DNA from: Leyella stercorea
Lineage (GTDB): Bacteria > Bacteroidota > Bacteroidia > Bacteroidales > Bacteroidaceae
Reading direction: 5' to 3'
Length of the DNA stretch: 64,000 nt
NCBI RefSeq assembly: GCF_019052365.1
Contig: NZ_JAHQUY010000005.1
Location: 7,476 to 71,475 of the forward strand
Shown here: positions 43,612-52,105 of the stretch, piece after piece
Layout: each line of letters starts with the position of its first letter
Position numbering within the stretch: position 1 is the first letter of the stretch
Position numbers and translations under genes: made by a program
Notes under the pieces: model-generated
What the model saw: the letters and a program-made list of their open reading frames with translations, nothing else
Told to the model about the DNA's origin: nothing
Database searches by the model: none

Positions 43612-44094
43612 ATGAAAAAAATACCAAGTTTTACAATAAACCATAACACCCTCTTGCGCGGCATCTACGTTTCGCGCAAAGACTCAGTAGGTGGCGACAC
43701 CGTAACCACATTCGACATCCGCATGAAGGAGCCTAACCGCGAGCCAGCGTTGCATCCCGGCGCACTTCATACCATCGAGCATCTCGCTGCTACATATCTG
43801 CGCAACGATGCGGAGTGGAAGGACCGCATCGTATATTGGGGCCCGATGGGCTGCCTCACGGGCAACTATCTGCTGATGCGTGGCGACCTTGAGCCGCGCG
43901 ACATCGTAGATCTCATGCGCCGCACGTTCCGCTTCGTGGCAGACTTTGAGGGCGAGATACCGGGTGCCGAGCCGCAGGACTGCGGCAACTGGCTGCTTCA
44001 CGACCTGCCGATGGCACGTTGGGAGTCGCGCAAATACTGCGAGGAAGTACTCGACGTAATCACCGACGCCAATATGGTGTATCCGCAGAAGTAG
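43612..44094 (+). CDS. luxS: S-ribosylhomocysteine lyase (autoinducer-2 synthase)
   Basis: Metalloenzyme of 160 aa that converts S-ribosylhomocysteine to homocysteine and 4,5-dihydroxy-2,3-pentanedione, the precursor of autoinducer-2. Metal ligands: HTIEHLAATYLRN (two His, Glu) and the Cys in DCGNWLLHDL; the catalytic Cys is in GPMGCLTGNYLLM. The length is normal and the protein complete. With mtnN it forms the two-step recycling of S-adenosylhomocysteine. The neighbouring AI-2E family gene at 39191 is a candidate exporter of the signal (inference). Confidence 0.95.
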   Translation: MKKIPSFTINHNTLLRGIYVSRKDSVGGDTVTTFDIRMKEPNREPALHPGALHTIEHLAATYLRNDAEWKDRIVYWGPMGCLTGNYLLMRGDLEPRDIVDLMRRTFRFVADFEGEIPGAEPQDCGNWLLHDLPMARWESRKYCEEVLDVITDANMVYPQK

Positions 44095-44178
44095 AGAAAA
44101 CGAGAATATCTATATATTCAAGAGGTATAAACTTGTAAAAAAAAAACAAGTGTTGACAAGAAAAAGTTAGCAAAATAT

Positions 44179-44209
44179 TTTGCCGAACCACCGAAATTGC
44201 TTACCTTTG
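44179..44209 (+). promoter_or_regulatory. tRNA-Pro promoter
   Basis: TTTG (44179-44182), 19-bp spacer, TACCTTTG (44202-44209); full consensus, 18 nt before the tRNA. Confidence 0.87.
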
Positions 44210-44227
44210 CACCGCTTTACAAAAGCA

Positions 44228-44301
44228 CGGGATGTAGCGCAGTTGGTTAGCGCACGCGTCTGGGGGGCGTGAGGTCGCAAGTTCGAGTCTTGTCATCCCG
44301 A
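44228..44301 (+). tRNA. tRNA-Pro (anticodon GGG)
   Basis: 74 nt: acceptor CGGGATG/CATCCCG with discriminator A, D-arm GCGC/GCGC, anticodon loop CTGGGGG (anticodon GGG) on a CGCGT/GCGTG stem with G-T pairs, T-arm GCAAG TTCGAGT CTTGT. CCA is not encoded. Confidence 0.96.
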
Positions 44302-44307
44302 CCTGAT

Positions 44308-44343
44308 ACGGGGTAGAATGTTCAACATTCTACCCCGTTTTTT
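44308..44343 (+). terminator. Terminator of tRNA-Pro
   Basis: Perfect 13-bp stem (ACGGGGTAGAATG), TTCAA loop, run of six T. Confidence 0.93.
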
Positions 44344-44426
44344 GTATCTGTAGGATTGTATGGTAACAGTAAAAATCGTAAATGTTCCTAACACATGAAA
44401 TCGTTATAACACTAACGATTAAGTAC

Positions 44427-44555
44427 GTGAAAAAATCCTCCATATCTGCCAGCATTGCCGTAACCTGCACATTATTAATGCAATAATGGCTGGTAGATAT
44501 CACGCAAAAAAGCGATATCTACCAGCCATCTGCCAGCTTATCTGCCAGCTTATCG
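44427..44555. repeat. Family G element, inverted copy
   Basis: Reading on the minus strand: GCTGGCAGAT units abutting and overlapping the HTCS stop codon, a hairpin (14-bp stem 44488-44501 with 44514-44527), then TGCTGGCAGATATGG followed by ATTTTTTCACG. The same order of parts occurs at 4586-4713. Confidence 0.75.
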
Positions 44556-47282
44556 CAAGCTGCTGGGGTTTATATCAAATTCGTCCTTGAAGCACTTGTT
44601 GAAGTACGAGGGAGAGGTGAAGCCAACCTCGTATGCAATCTCGGAAACACTCTTTTCGGTCTTTTCCAACAGCTGACGAGCCTTCGTGAGTCGCGCCTTG
44701 CGTAGCAGCTCTACCGGCGTCTGACCCGTCAGAGCCTTCACCTTTCTATATAGCTGCACGCGCGAGAGTCCTATCTCTTCGCCCAAGCGCTCCACCGAGA
44801 AGTCGCTGTCGCCGAGATTCTGCTGGATAGCCGAGCGCAGTCTGCCCACGAACGACTTGTCGGCTGCGTTCAGCTTCTCTTCTTCCTCCGCCTCCTGCTT
44901 GTCGCTGGCGAACACCGACCGTAGCATTACGCGCGAACGCATCAGGTTTTCGATGCGCGAGAGCAGCACCTGACCCGAGAACGGCTTCGTGATATACGAG
45001 TCGGCGCCCGTGTCGTAGCCCTCCTTGCGCTGTTCTGAGAGCGAGCGTGCCGTGAGCAGCACCACCGGAATATGGCTTGTTGCGGTGTCCGCCTTCAGTC
45101 GTTTTGTGAATTCCAAGCCGTTCATCACCGGCATCATCACGTCGCACACCACCAGTTTCGGCACCTCGCGGCGTGCTTTCTCCAAGCCCTGCTCGCCGTT
45201 CGTAGCCTCCGATACGTTGTACTTGTCCTGCAGAATAGATCGCAGGTAGGCACGCATGCCGTTGTTGTCGTCGATGATGAGCACGAGCGGACGCTCTGCG
45301 TCGAAGTCCTCGGCGTTCGTAATGCGGTCTGAGTTCTCTTTCGGTGTGCTGTCGGTGGCAATATAGTTGTCGTCCACCAGCCCCTTCTCCGCCTGAGTTG
45401 CAGCCGGCGCATCCTTTGCAGGGTCGTAACCGGGCTGCGAGTCGGGCAACGTGATGACGAATGTTGTACCCTTGCCATCCTCGCTTTCGGCGTGAACGTC
45501 GCCGTGGTGCATGTCTATGTACGCCTTCACGAGCGACAGACCGATGCCTGTACCGCCGATGGCGCCCTTCGCCTGGTAGAAGCGCTCGAAGAGATGCGGC
45601 AGCTCCTCAGCCGGAATGCCCTTGCCCGTGTCGGCTATGCGCAGCGTGTAGCTGTGGTCGCTGTGTATCAGCGAGATGCTGATGCTTCCTTTCTCGGGCG
45701 TATACTTCAGTGCGTTCGACATTATATTAAAGTATACATGCTCCATCTTGTTGCGGTCGGCAATCAGCATCGCATCGTTCTCCACGCCCGACACATCCAC
45801 GCGTATCGTTATGCCGCGGCGTGCCGCCACCGTGCGGAAGTCCTCAGTCCATGTCGTCAGTTCCTGCTGCAGGTAGAAGCGGTTGAGGTGCAGCTCAGCC
45901 TTGTTGTTCTGCACCTTGCGGAAGTCGAGAATCTCGCCCACAAGTTGTATCAGTATTCGCGTGTTGCGCTGCACCATCTCCAGCATCGAACGCTGTCCAC
46001 CCTTTATCGTCGGGTCTTCGAGCAACTGTTCTGCAGGTCCGGCGATGAGCGTCAGCGGTGTGCGCAGTTCGTGACTCACGTTCGTGAAGAACTGCAGCTG
46101 CGTCTGCGTCATTTCCTCCATCTCCTCGGTCATTTTGCGCTGCTGTTCCATCGAGGCTTTCAGCTGTCGGTTGATGCGGGTACGAGTGAAGAACGCGTAG
46201 ACGGCTGCGGCGCACATCACGATGAGCAGCACCACGAACACGAGCAACACGAGCAGGTAGATGCGCTGCGTGTTGAAGTCGTTGGCAGCCTTGTCCACAC
46301 GCGAGCGAAGCGTAGAGAGATGGTCCTGCTGTCTTACCGTCTCGTCGTACTGCATGAGCAGCACACGAGCGTTGTTGCGCGTCACGAGTGCAGACGAGAG
46401 CTGGGTCTCTCTGTTGTATTTCTTTCCCGTCAGTATGTTTATGGCGAGCTGCATCACCTCATCGCCGCGAGTGGGGTAGGTGTATGAGGCGAAGAGCGTG
46501 CCGTTGTTCACGAGTTCCATGCCTCCGCCATTCTGCGGCATGGCGTCGATGCCGCAGAATTTTATGTGCGAGAGGTCGAGTCCGTGCTTTTCGGCGGCGC
46601 GGCGTGCGCCCATTGCCATGCGGTCGTTATGAGCAAACACGCAGTCGAACTCGTTGTGCGGTTTCGAGAGCAGCGAGTCGATGGCGCGGAATGCGCCCTC
46701 CTCAGTCCAGTCGGCGTTCAGCTGTTCCACAATGCTCAGTCCCGGTCGGCAAGCCACCAAGCTGTCGAAGCCCTGCTTGCGCTCTATCGCCGGCGACGAC
46801 GTAGAGAGTCCGCACAGCTCCAGTATGCGTCCACCGTCGGTGAGTGCGCCAGACAGATATTCGCCCATCGAACTGCCTATCTCCTTATTGTCCGCGCCGA
46901 TATACGCTGTGTACTTGTTCGACCGTGTGCGTCGGTCGAAGATAATCACCGGTATGCCCTTTTCGTATGCGCGGTCTATCGCAGGCGATATGCTCACCTG
47001 ACCCGGCGCCACGATGAGCAGGTCTACACCCTCGTCCACGAACTTGTTTATCTGTTCGGTCTGCAACTGCACGTTGTCGTTAGCCGAACTGATGCGCAGG
47101 TCTACATCGTTGTAGTAGAGTGCGGCGATGCGCAGCTCCTCGTTGAGCTTCTCGCGCCACACGTCTTCCGAGCATTGCGACACGCCTATGACGAAGCGCT
47201 TCGGCTGACTGGTGCATGAGATTATCAGTGGGAGCAGAAACAGAAGGAGATACTTGCAGAATCTGCGTGCTGAGTGTTTCAT
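44550..47282 (-). CDS. Hybrid two-component system with periplasmic sugar-binding sensor (complete)
   Basis: Single-chain sensor, kinase and regulator of 910 aa, of the type that senses monosaccharide fructose in Bacteroides (BT1754 type; family knowledge). Domains: signal with lipobox LIISC; type I periplasmic sugar-binding domain about 30-320 (VIGVSQCSEDVWREKLN, IPVIIFDRRT, CVFAHNDRMAMGARRAAE); one span about 355-380; HisKA with FFTNVSHELRTPLTL (His404); HATPase with NIMSNALKYTPEKG, ADTGKGIP and GGTGIGLSLVKAYI; receiver with CDVMMPVMNG; AraC-type helix-turn-helix at the C-terminus (SVERLGEEIGLSRVQLYRKVKALTG). All catalytic motifs are present. The start MKHSARRF gives the signal peptide. The last codons border a family G repeat. 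Its paralogue at 54058 lacks the ATPase domain. Confidence 0.93.
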   Translation of the reverse strand: MKHSARRFCKYLLLFLLPLIISCTSQPKRFVIGVSQCSEDVWREKLNEELRIAALYYNDVDLRISSANDNVQLQTEQINKFVDEGVDLLIVAPGQVSISPAIDRAYEKGIPVIIFDRRTRSNKYTAYIGADNKEIGSSMGEYLSGALTDGGRILELCGLSTSSPAIERKQGFDSLVACRPGLSIVEQLNADWTEEGAFRAIDSLLSKPHNEFDCVFAHNDRMAMGARRAAEKHGLDLSHIKFCGIDAMPQNGGGMELVNNGTLFASYTYPTRGDEVMQLAINILTGKKYNRETQLSSALVTRNNARVLLMQYDETVRQQDHLSTLRSRVDKAANDFNTQRIYLLVLLVFVVLLIVMCAAAVYAFFTRTRINRQLKASMEQQRKMTEEMEEMTQTQLQFFTNVSHELRTPLTLIAGPAEQLLEDPTIKGGQRSMLEMVQRNTRILIQLVGEILDFRKVQNNKAELHLNRFYLQQELTTWTEDFRTVAARRGITIRVDVSGVENDAMLIADRNKMEHVYFNIMSNALKYTPEKGSISISLIHSDHSYTLRIADTGKGIPAEELPHLFERFYQAKGAIGGTGIGLSLVKAYIDMHHGDVHAESEDGKGTTFVITLPDSQPGYDPAKDAPAATQAEKGLVDDNYIATDSTPKENSDRITNAEDFDAERPLVLIIDDNNGMRAYLRSILQDKYNVSEATNGEQGLEKARREVPKLVVCDVMMPVMNGLEFTKRLKADTATSHIPVVLLTARSLSEQRKEGYDTGADSYITKPFSGQVLLSRIENLMRSRVMLRSVFASDKQEAEEEEKLNAADKSFVGRLRSAIQQNLGDSDFSVERLGEEIGLSRVQLYRKVKALTGQTPVELLRKARLTKARQLLEKTEKSVSEIAYEVGFTSPSYFNKCFKDEFDINPSSLR

Positions 47283-47375
47283 TAGATATGTTGTTTTTAA
47301 GTTGTTTGTATTTATCGGGGTAGGAAAAACCACGCTTCCTACTATTTGTTTGAACTTTATCGCTTAAATTCGCTG

Positions 47376-47383
47376 CAAATATA
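47376..47383 (-). promoter_or_regulatory. -7 box of HTCS1 promoter
   Basis: TATATTTG on the minus strand, leader about 90 nt; -33 unclear. No half-site of the fructan-locus type at the -38 position. Confidence 0.5.
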
Positions 47384-47428
47384 GCAAAAATAATGCATTT
47401 GTGCATATTATTCAAGCATTTTTGTTTC

Positions 47429-47495
47429 ATGCAACATAATTACAACAGCGTGAACGATATGTTGAATATTGGTTGGTTGCTTATTTCTATCTTTG
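47429..47495 (+). promoter_or_regulatory. Orphan regulated promoter (two half-sites and -7 box)
   Basis: ATGCAACAT (47429-47437), GTGAACGAT (47450-47458, 21 bp further) and TATCTTTG (47488-47495, beginning 38 bp after the second half-site). Exactly the geometry of the susC promoter at 56361-56427. No protein-coding gene follows. Confidence 0.68.
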
Positions 47496-47501
47496 CAATG
47501 T

Positions 47502-47751
47502 CAAAAGGAAAAAACATTGAAAGACCGTAAGGCTTCAAATCTTTAAAGAAAACACATCTAACGAAAATGCATAGATTGGATAATGATATAGATTGTTAAT
47601 AGATTTTGATTAGTATAGTTGTTTAAGTATAGTTGATTAGGTTAGTAAGTAGTTAGTTAGTAGATTGATAATCGGGACACAATACTTTGTAAAAACACAT
47701 AGGGCTGCATCAAGACTCTCCAAGCAGAGTTTTGATGCAGCTCTTTTTTTT
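47502..47751 (+). ncRNA. Candidate untranslated transcript between HTCS1 and the esterase gene
   Basis: The 504-bp gap 47283-47786 has no plausible gene. It does have a promoter pattern (-7 box at 47488-47495) and, 206 bp later, a strong plus-strand terminator (47702-47751), while both neighbouring genes are on the minus strand. The predicted RNA is about 245 nt, A/U-rich, with direct TAGTTAG/TATAGTT motifs at 47615-47665. The only small frame is a 10-codon one at 47567-47599 (MHRLDNDIDC), probably chance. It could be a regulated small RNA or the leader of a deleted gene. Confidence 0.45.
47702..47751 (+). terminator. Strong terminator without an annotated gene
   Basis: 18-bp stem with two G-T pairs (47702-47719 with 47726-47743), CCAAGC loop, run of eight T on the plus strand. 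On the minus strand no T run follows directly. Confidence 0.88.
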
Positions 47752-47786
47752 ATCTCTTTATATTAAGTAGATGCGTTCTCTTTATA

Positions 47787-49196
47787 TTAATAAGACAAGT
47801 CGATTGCAACCGGATACACACGGTATGGATCGAAGTATTCCATGCAGCTGTTCACCATTGCCTGCAAATCAGCCTTGGCAACACCATGGAAGACCTGCTT
47901 GCCGTTTATCTTGACAGTTACTGGCTTCTTGAGGTCCACCAGCTGTTCGTTGAGATACACTCTCAGTCTGCCACCGGTAGCTATAGTGTAGTTGCGATTG
48001 AACTTCAGGTCGATGCCCCACATCTTGTCCTTCATCGTCGTAACGTATTCAACATTACTTACCTTGATAGAAACCACGTTCTTGTCGATATCCATCTCGT
48101 AGTATGTTCTTGCCTCTGACGGTCGTGCCAGCACCTGCAGGTTATAGAATCCCGAACGATGTCTGCCATCCATCTCGAAGTCCTCCCAAAGCACCGTCTT
48201 TGGATACGGATTGCGCACAAACTGCTTGAGCCAAGGTGTGGTCAGTCCGTAAGTGATGTGGTGCTGCATGCCAGGCAAGAGGTTGATGCGATGGCGGAAG
48301 ATGGGCGTGTTGTCCACAGCCAACGGACGAGCCAGCTGCACAGAGTCGAAAGCCACTTGGGTGAACCATGTGAGGTCGTTGCGATAAAATCCCGTGTCGT
48401 CAGCACCCGTAAGCAGCGAGAAACCGATATTGGCGCAGTTCTCTACCGGCGCATTCTTCAGAGGCTCGCCACCTGCCATCGGACCCGCCGCCGCCCAATA
48501 GTCGGCGTAGAACGAGGCGAGACGCTGACTGCCATAACCGCCCTCGCTGATGCCGAACACGTAGAGTCGGTTGGCATCCACATCGCCGCTCGTCAAACCC
48601 AAACGAATAAGCTTTTCGAAGGCATACTGCTTCGACAGATGCCACCAGCGATAGTATTCGCCCTCGTTCGGAATCTGCGGAATGAAATAGATAGAAGGCG
48701 CATCCTTGAAGCCGAGACCCAGTTCGATACCATTCGCCCATTCTCTGTCCTTCGAGCCCGAACCGTGTGTGTAGAGGAAGAGCGGGTATTGACCATTGGC
48801 AGCCACACCCTTCTTGCCGTAATAATAAGGCATGACCGCATTAGGCTCCAGGCATTGCGGCAAGTGCCAGACGCTGTTCTTAGCCAGCTTCAGTTCGGCA
48901 GGCTCTATGAGCTTTTCCTCCTGCAGTGCATTGTTCGCCTCGCACCATGCTGTCCAAACCATCTTCTGATAGTTGGCTATGTCCTTGTTCTTTATTGCTG
49001 TCTGAAGCTCAGTGTCGAGAGGAGTGTTCTTAGCGTAGTCGGCCTTGCCGTCCTGCTCCAATGCTTTCTGCTGCGCTTGAAGCGACTGCTCGAAGTAGTC
49101 GTTCACCTTTTTCTGCAAGTCCTGCGATTGCGCCGTTGTGTGAGTAGAATAGGTTAGTGAGGCAATAGCCATCACCGCATAAATCATTTTTTTCAT
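47787..49196 (-). CDS. Secreted alpha/beta-hydrolase, probable carbohydrate esterase
   Basis: Secreted hydrolase of 469 aa. A signal peptide ends near THTTAQ-SQ. An N-terminal helical segment of about 100 residues precedes an alpha/beta-hydrolase domain with PLFLYTHGSGSKDREW (oxyanion strand) and VFGISEGGYGSQRLASFYADYWAAAGPMAGG, where GISEGG holds the nucleophile Ser. A candidate catalytic His is in LPGMQHHITYG. The C-terminal 130 residues are beta-rich (LKFNRNYTIATGGRLRVYLNEQLVDLKKPV) and may bind substrate. Members of similar layout remove acetyl or other acyl groups from plant polysaccharides; the specificity here is unknown. It follows the GH2 gene by 12 bp and is probably co-transcribed. 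Confidence 0.78.
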   Translation of the reverse strand: MKKMIYAVMAIASLTYSTHTTAQSQDLQKKVNDYFEQSLQAQQKALEQDGKADYAKNTPLDTELQTAIKNKDIANYQKMVWTAWCEANNALQEEKLIEPAELKLAKNSVWHLPQCLEPNAVMPYYYGKKGVAANGQYPLFLYTHGSGSKDREWANGIELGLGFKDAPSIYFIPQIPNEGEYYRWWHLSKQYAFEKLIRLGLTSGDVDANRLYVFGISEGGYGSQRLASFYADYWAAAGPMAGGEPLKNAPVENCANIGFSLLTGADDTGFYRNDLTWFTQVAFDSVQLARPLAVDNTPIFRHRINLLPGMQHHITYGLTTPWLKQFVRNPYPKTVLWEDFEMDGRHRSGFYNLQVLARPSEARTYYEMDIDKNVVSIKVSNVEYVTTMKDKMWGIDLKFNRNYTIATGGRLRVYLNEQLVDLKKPVTVKINGKQVFHGVAKADLQAMVNSCMEYFDPYRVYPVAIDLSY

Positions 49197-49208
49197 ATTT
49201 ATAAAATG

Positions 49209-51578
49209 CTATTTGATGTTGATAGACAATGTCTCCTTTGGCAGTCCTTCAGCCGACACGCTCAGCGTAGCCTTGCCCTGCTTTGTGCCTTCCACCACGA
49301 CAACCAGCTCGCCACTGAAGAGCGGCATCTCCGTCGAGTTGAACGCCACGAGCGATGTTGCGTCGCCGTTGCATGCCGCACGGAACTTCGCTGCGCCCGT
49401 CACCTCGAACTTCATCTTGTTCGTAGCCGTCGGGCAGGGTGTTCCGTCCTTGTCCACTACCGACACCTTCACGAACGCCAGGTCTTCGCCCTTGGCAGCG
49501 ATGCTGCTGCGGTCGGCTTCGAGCACGATGCGTGCCGGCTCGCCCGCCGTGCGCACCGTCTGTTCGCCCATCACCGTGCCGTCGTAGTTGTAAGCCACCA
49601 CCTTCAGCTCGCCCGGCTCGTACTTCACGTTGTTCCAGCGCAGGCGGTAGCGGTCGAGGCGTGTGTTGGGGTTCTTCACTATTCTGCCCTGACTCTTTCC
49701 GTTCACGAAAAGTTCAGCCGACGGCGCATTGGTGTAGCAGTAAACCGGCGTCACCTCGCCCTCGCGTCCCGGGAACGTCCAGTGGGGCAGCACGTGCAGC
49801 GTGTTCACGTCCGTGCGCCAGTGAGAGCGGTACAGCCAGAAGCGGTCTTTCGGCAGTCCGGCGAGGTCGCAGATGCCGAAGTAGCTCGAACGCGACGGCC
49901 AGTATTCGTCGTACGGCGAGGGCTCGCCCAGATAGTCGTAGCCCGTCCATACGAACTCGCCTATCACATAGTCGCGGTCGTCCTGCATGCGCCAGTCGTC
50001 GTCCGGCAGATTGCTCCACGGACAATACTCTACGTCGTACGACGAGCACTGTCCGTCGCCGTACGTCTTCGAGTCTGACGGCTCCACGGGGAACTTGTAC
50101 ACGCCGCGCGAGCTCACCGTCGACGCCGTCTCCGAACCAAGCAGGAAGCCCTTCGGCAGTTGCTTTATGTTGTTGTCGTACTTATGCACGCGATAGTTGA
50201 AGCCCGGCACGTCCATCACCTGCGCAAAGCCAGACCCGAGCGCCGCCTCAGCCTGGTCCATGCCCTGCGTCACGGGTCGTGTAGGGTCGTACTTGTGGCA
50301 GAGCGCCTGCAGATGTTCGCTTATTTGTCGACCTTCTTCACTCCATTGCTCAGGTATCTCGTTGCCGATGCTCCACATAACGATAGACGGATGGTTGCGG
50401 TGGTTGCGCACTAGGTTCTCTATGTCGCGGTCAGCCCACTCCTCGAAGTTCAGCGCGTATCCGTTCTTGCATTTCGGGTATATCCACATGTCGAAGCTCT
50501 CCGCCATCACCATCATACCCATCGAGTCGCACACCTCCATCTGCCACGTTGACGGCATGTTGTGCGCCGTGCGTATGGCGTCACTTCCCATGTCCTTCAT
50601 CGTGCGAATCTGACGGATGAGCGCCGCTTTGTTCACGGCTGCGCCCAGCGGACCGAGGTCGTGGTGCAGACACACGCCCTTTATCTTGCGCTGCTTCCCG
50701 TTCAGCTGAAAGCCGTCATACTGCGCCACACTTACCGTGCGTATGCCCACCTTCTGCTGTGTCTGGTCTACGAGTCGGTTGTTGCGGTAAAGACGTGTGA
50801 CGAGCTTATATAAATAAGGTGTCTCTGGCGACCATAGCTGCGCGTTCTCAACCGTAAGGCGTTCCTCGGCGTCGCTTGTTGTCTTTGTCTGCGCTACCGT
50901 CTTGCCCTCGTTGTCGATGAGCAGGTTCTCCACTACGAGCCCTTTCTCCGCATTGTTGATGTTCGTGCATACGATCACCTCCGCCTTGCCGTCCGCAATC
51001 TGTTCGGTGCGGAAGTAGCTTCCCCACGGGTTTATGCTTGCGCGGTCGGCGGTCGTTACGAGCTGAACGGGTCGGTAGAGTCCGCCGCCGGGGTACCAGC
51101 GCGAACTCTCCTCGCGGTTGTTGAGGCTCACGCTGATTTCGTTCTTGCCTTTCTTCAAGAACGGCGCCGCATCCACGCGGAAGGCGTTGTAGCCGTACGC
51201 CCAGTGACCAGCCAGCTTGCCGTTGATGTACACGTGCGGGTCAGCCATAGCGCCGTCAAACTCCAGCACGGCGGTCTTTGGCAGACGCTTTATGTCGATG
51301 GTAGTCTTATAATAGCCGCGACCTATCCAGGGCAGAGCGCCCGAACGTCCCGACTTCTCCGTCTTCTCCGTCTCGCCGTTCTGCGCGATAGCCACATACT
51401 GCAGGTCCCATTTCTTGTCGAACGGTCCGTTTATAGCCCAGTCGTGCGGTATTGTCACCGACTTGTAGTTGATGCTGTCGCGTGAGAACTGCCATTGGCG
51501 CAGGTTCTGCGTCGTGCGCTGCGCCGAAGCCGAGAGGGCTGACAGAAGAGCGAGAGATATTAATGTTGATTTGTTCAT
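49209..51578 (-). CDS. GH2 glycoside hydrolase (beta-galactosidase-like)
   Basis: Secreted glycoside hydrolase family 2 enzyme of 789 aa. Signal peptide MNKSTLISLALLSALSASAQ. Domains: sugar-binding jelly roll (about 60-200, PWIGRGYYKTTIDI, WYPGGGLYRPVQL), Ig-like domain, TIM barrel with GVCLHHDLGPLGAAVNKAALIRQIRTMKDMGSDAIRTAHN, acid/base Glu in IVMWSIGNEIPE and nucleophile Glu in VIGEFVWTGYDYLGEP, then DUF4982-like (TPVYCYTNAPSAELFVNGKSQG) and a final Ig-like domain. Beta-galactosidase activity is the usual annotation for this architecture; beta-glucuronidase or others are possible. The start was set at MNKSTL because 57 upstream codons are translated repeats. A -7 box TACCTTTG lies at 51721-51728 on the minus strand. 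Confidence 0.88.
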   Translation of the reverse strand: MNKSTLISLALLSALSASAQRTTQNLRQWQFSRDSINYKSVTIPHDWAINGPFDKKWDLQYVAIAQNGETEKTEKSGRSGALPWIGRGYYKTTIDIKRLPKTAVLEFDGAMADPHVYINGKLAGHWAYGYNAFRVDAAPFLKKGKNEISVSLNNREESSRWYPGGGLYRPVQLVTTADRASINPWGSYFRTEQIADGKAEVIVCTNINNAEKGLVVENLLIDNEGKTVAQTKTTSDAEERLTVENAQLWSPETPYLYKLVTRLYRNNRLVDQTQQKVGIRTVSVAQYDGFQLNGKQRKIKGVCLHHDLGPLGAAVNKAALIRQIRTMKDMGSDAIRTAHNMPSTWQMEVCDSMGMMVMAESFDMWIYPKCKNGYALNFEEWADRDIENLVRNHRNHPSIVMWSIGNEIPEQWSEEGRQISEHLQALCHKYDPTRPVTQGMDQAEAALGSGFAQVMDVPGFNYRVHKYDNNIKQLPKGFLLGSETASTVSSRGVYKFPVEPSDSKTYGDGQCSSYDVEYCPWSNLPDDDWRMQDDRDYVIGEFVWTGYDYLGEPSPYDEYWPSRSSYFGICDLAGLPKDRFWLYRSHWRTDVNTLHVLPHWTFPGREGEVTPVYCYTNAPSAELFVNGKSQGRIVKNPNTRLDRYRLRWNNVKYEPGELKVVAYNYDGTVMGEQTVRTAGEPARIVLEADRSSIAAKGEDLAFVKVSVVDKDGTPCPTATNKMKFEVTGAAKFRAACNGDATSLVAFNSTEMPLFSGELVVVVEGTKQGKATLSVSAEGLPKETLSINIK

Positions 51579-51584
51579 GTTTTT

Positions 51585-51770
<186 letters not shown>

Positions 51771-51777
51771 AAAGCAT

Positions 51778-51895
51778 CCAGCGCCGCCGTCGGTTTGCCG
51801 TTTGCGTCCGCCGTCTGACCGGTTTGCGTCCGCCGCCCGATCGGATTGCGTTCGCCGTCCGATCGGATTGCGTTCGGTGTCCGATGACATAAGTC
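51778..51895. repeat. Family D repeats after the GH32 gene
   Basis: Four to five 22-bp units (TTCGCCGTCCGATCGGATTG and variants). Same sense orientation relative to the upstream gene (GH32) as at the other two loci. Confidence 0.85.
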
Positions 51896-51983
51896 CTACG
51901 TTTGGACGACTTTCCTTTACACTTTCCACTGCCCACAGCCCACTTCTTGCTTATTTAAAACCTACTACTTATGCTTTAATGTG

Positions 51984-52016
51984 TTAGAACTTCAGACCCA
52001 CGCTGAGCGTGTATGC
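51984..52016 (-). pseudogene. 3' relic of an outer-membrane beta-barrel gene (SusC-like)
   Basis: On the minus strand ten codons read AYTLSVGLKF and then TAA. This is the C-terminal beta-signal pattern of Bacteroidetes TonB-dependent transporters (the intact SusC in this window ends SSVSFGLQLSF). It directly abuts the T run of the GH32 terminator; no upstream part of such a gene is present. I read it as the last codons of a deleted susC-like gene. At this length chance cannot be excluded. Confidence 0.4.
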
Positions 52017-52082
52017 TAAAAAACATACGGCATCACGCCGAACGATTACTCGCACGGGTGATGCCGTATATACGTTTTTTTC
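52016..52082 (-). terminator. Terminator of GH32
   Basis: 13-bp stem (52024-52036 with 52058-52070) separated by a 21-nt loop, with a T run on the minus strand; an equal T run on the plus strand makes it potentially bidirectional. Confidence 0.8.
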
Positions 52083-52105
52083 AGTATTGTAAAATAGCTC
52101 CTTTG

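Noticed and set aside
44100..44165. Hairpin with A-rich loop after luxS (ACTTGT, A run, ACAAGT) as a terminator
   Set aside because: Only a 6-bp stem and no T run after it; not convincing.
45492..46487. Plus-strand open frame (331 codons) opposite the first HTCS gene
   Set aside because: Antisense shadow of the conserved HisKA/sensor coding region.
47567..47599. Ten-codon small frame in the orphan transcript
   Set aside because: Too short to support and without conservation evidence; listed only within the ncRNA entry.
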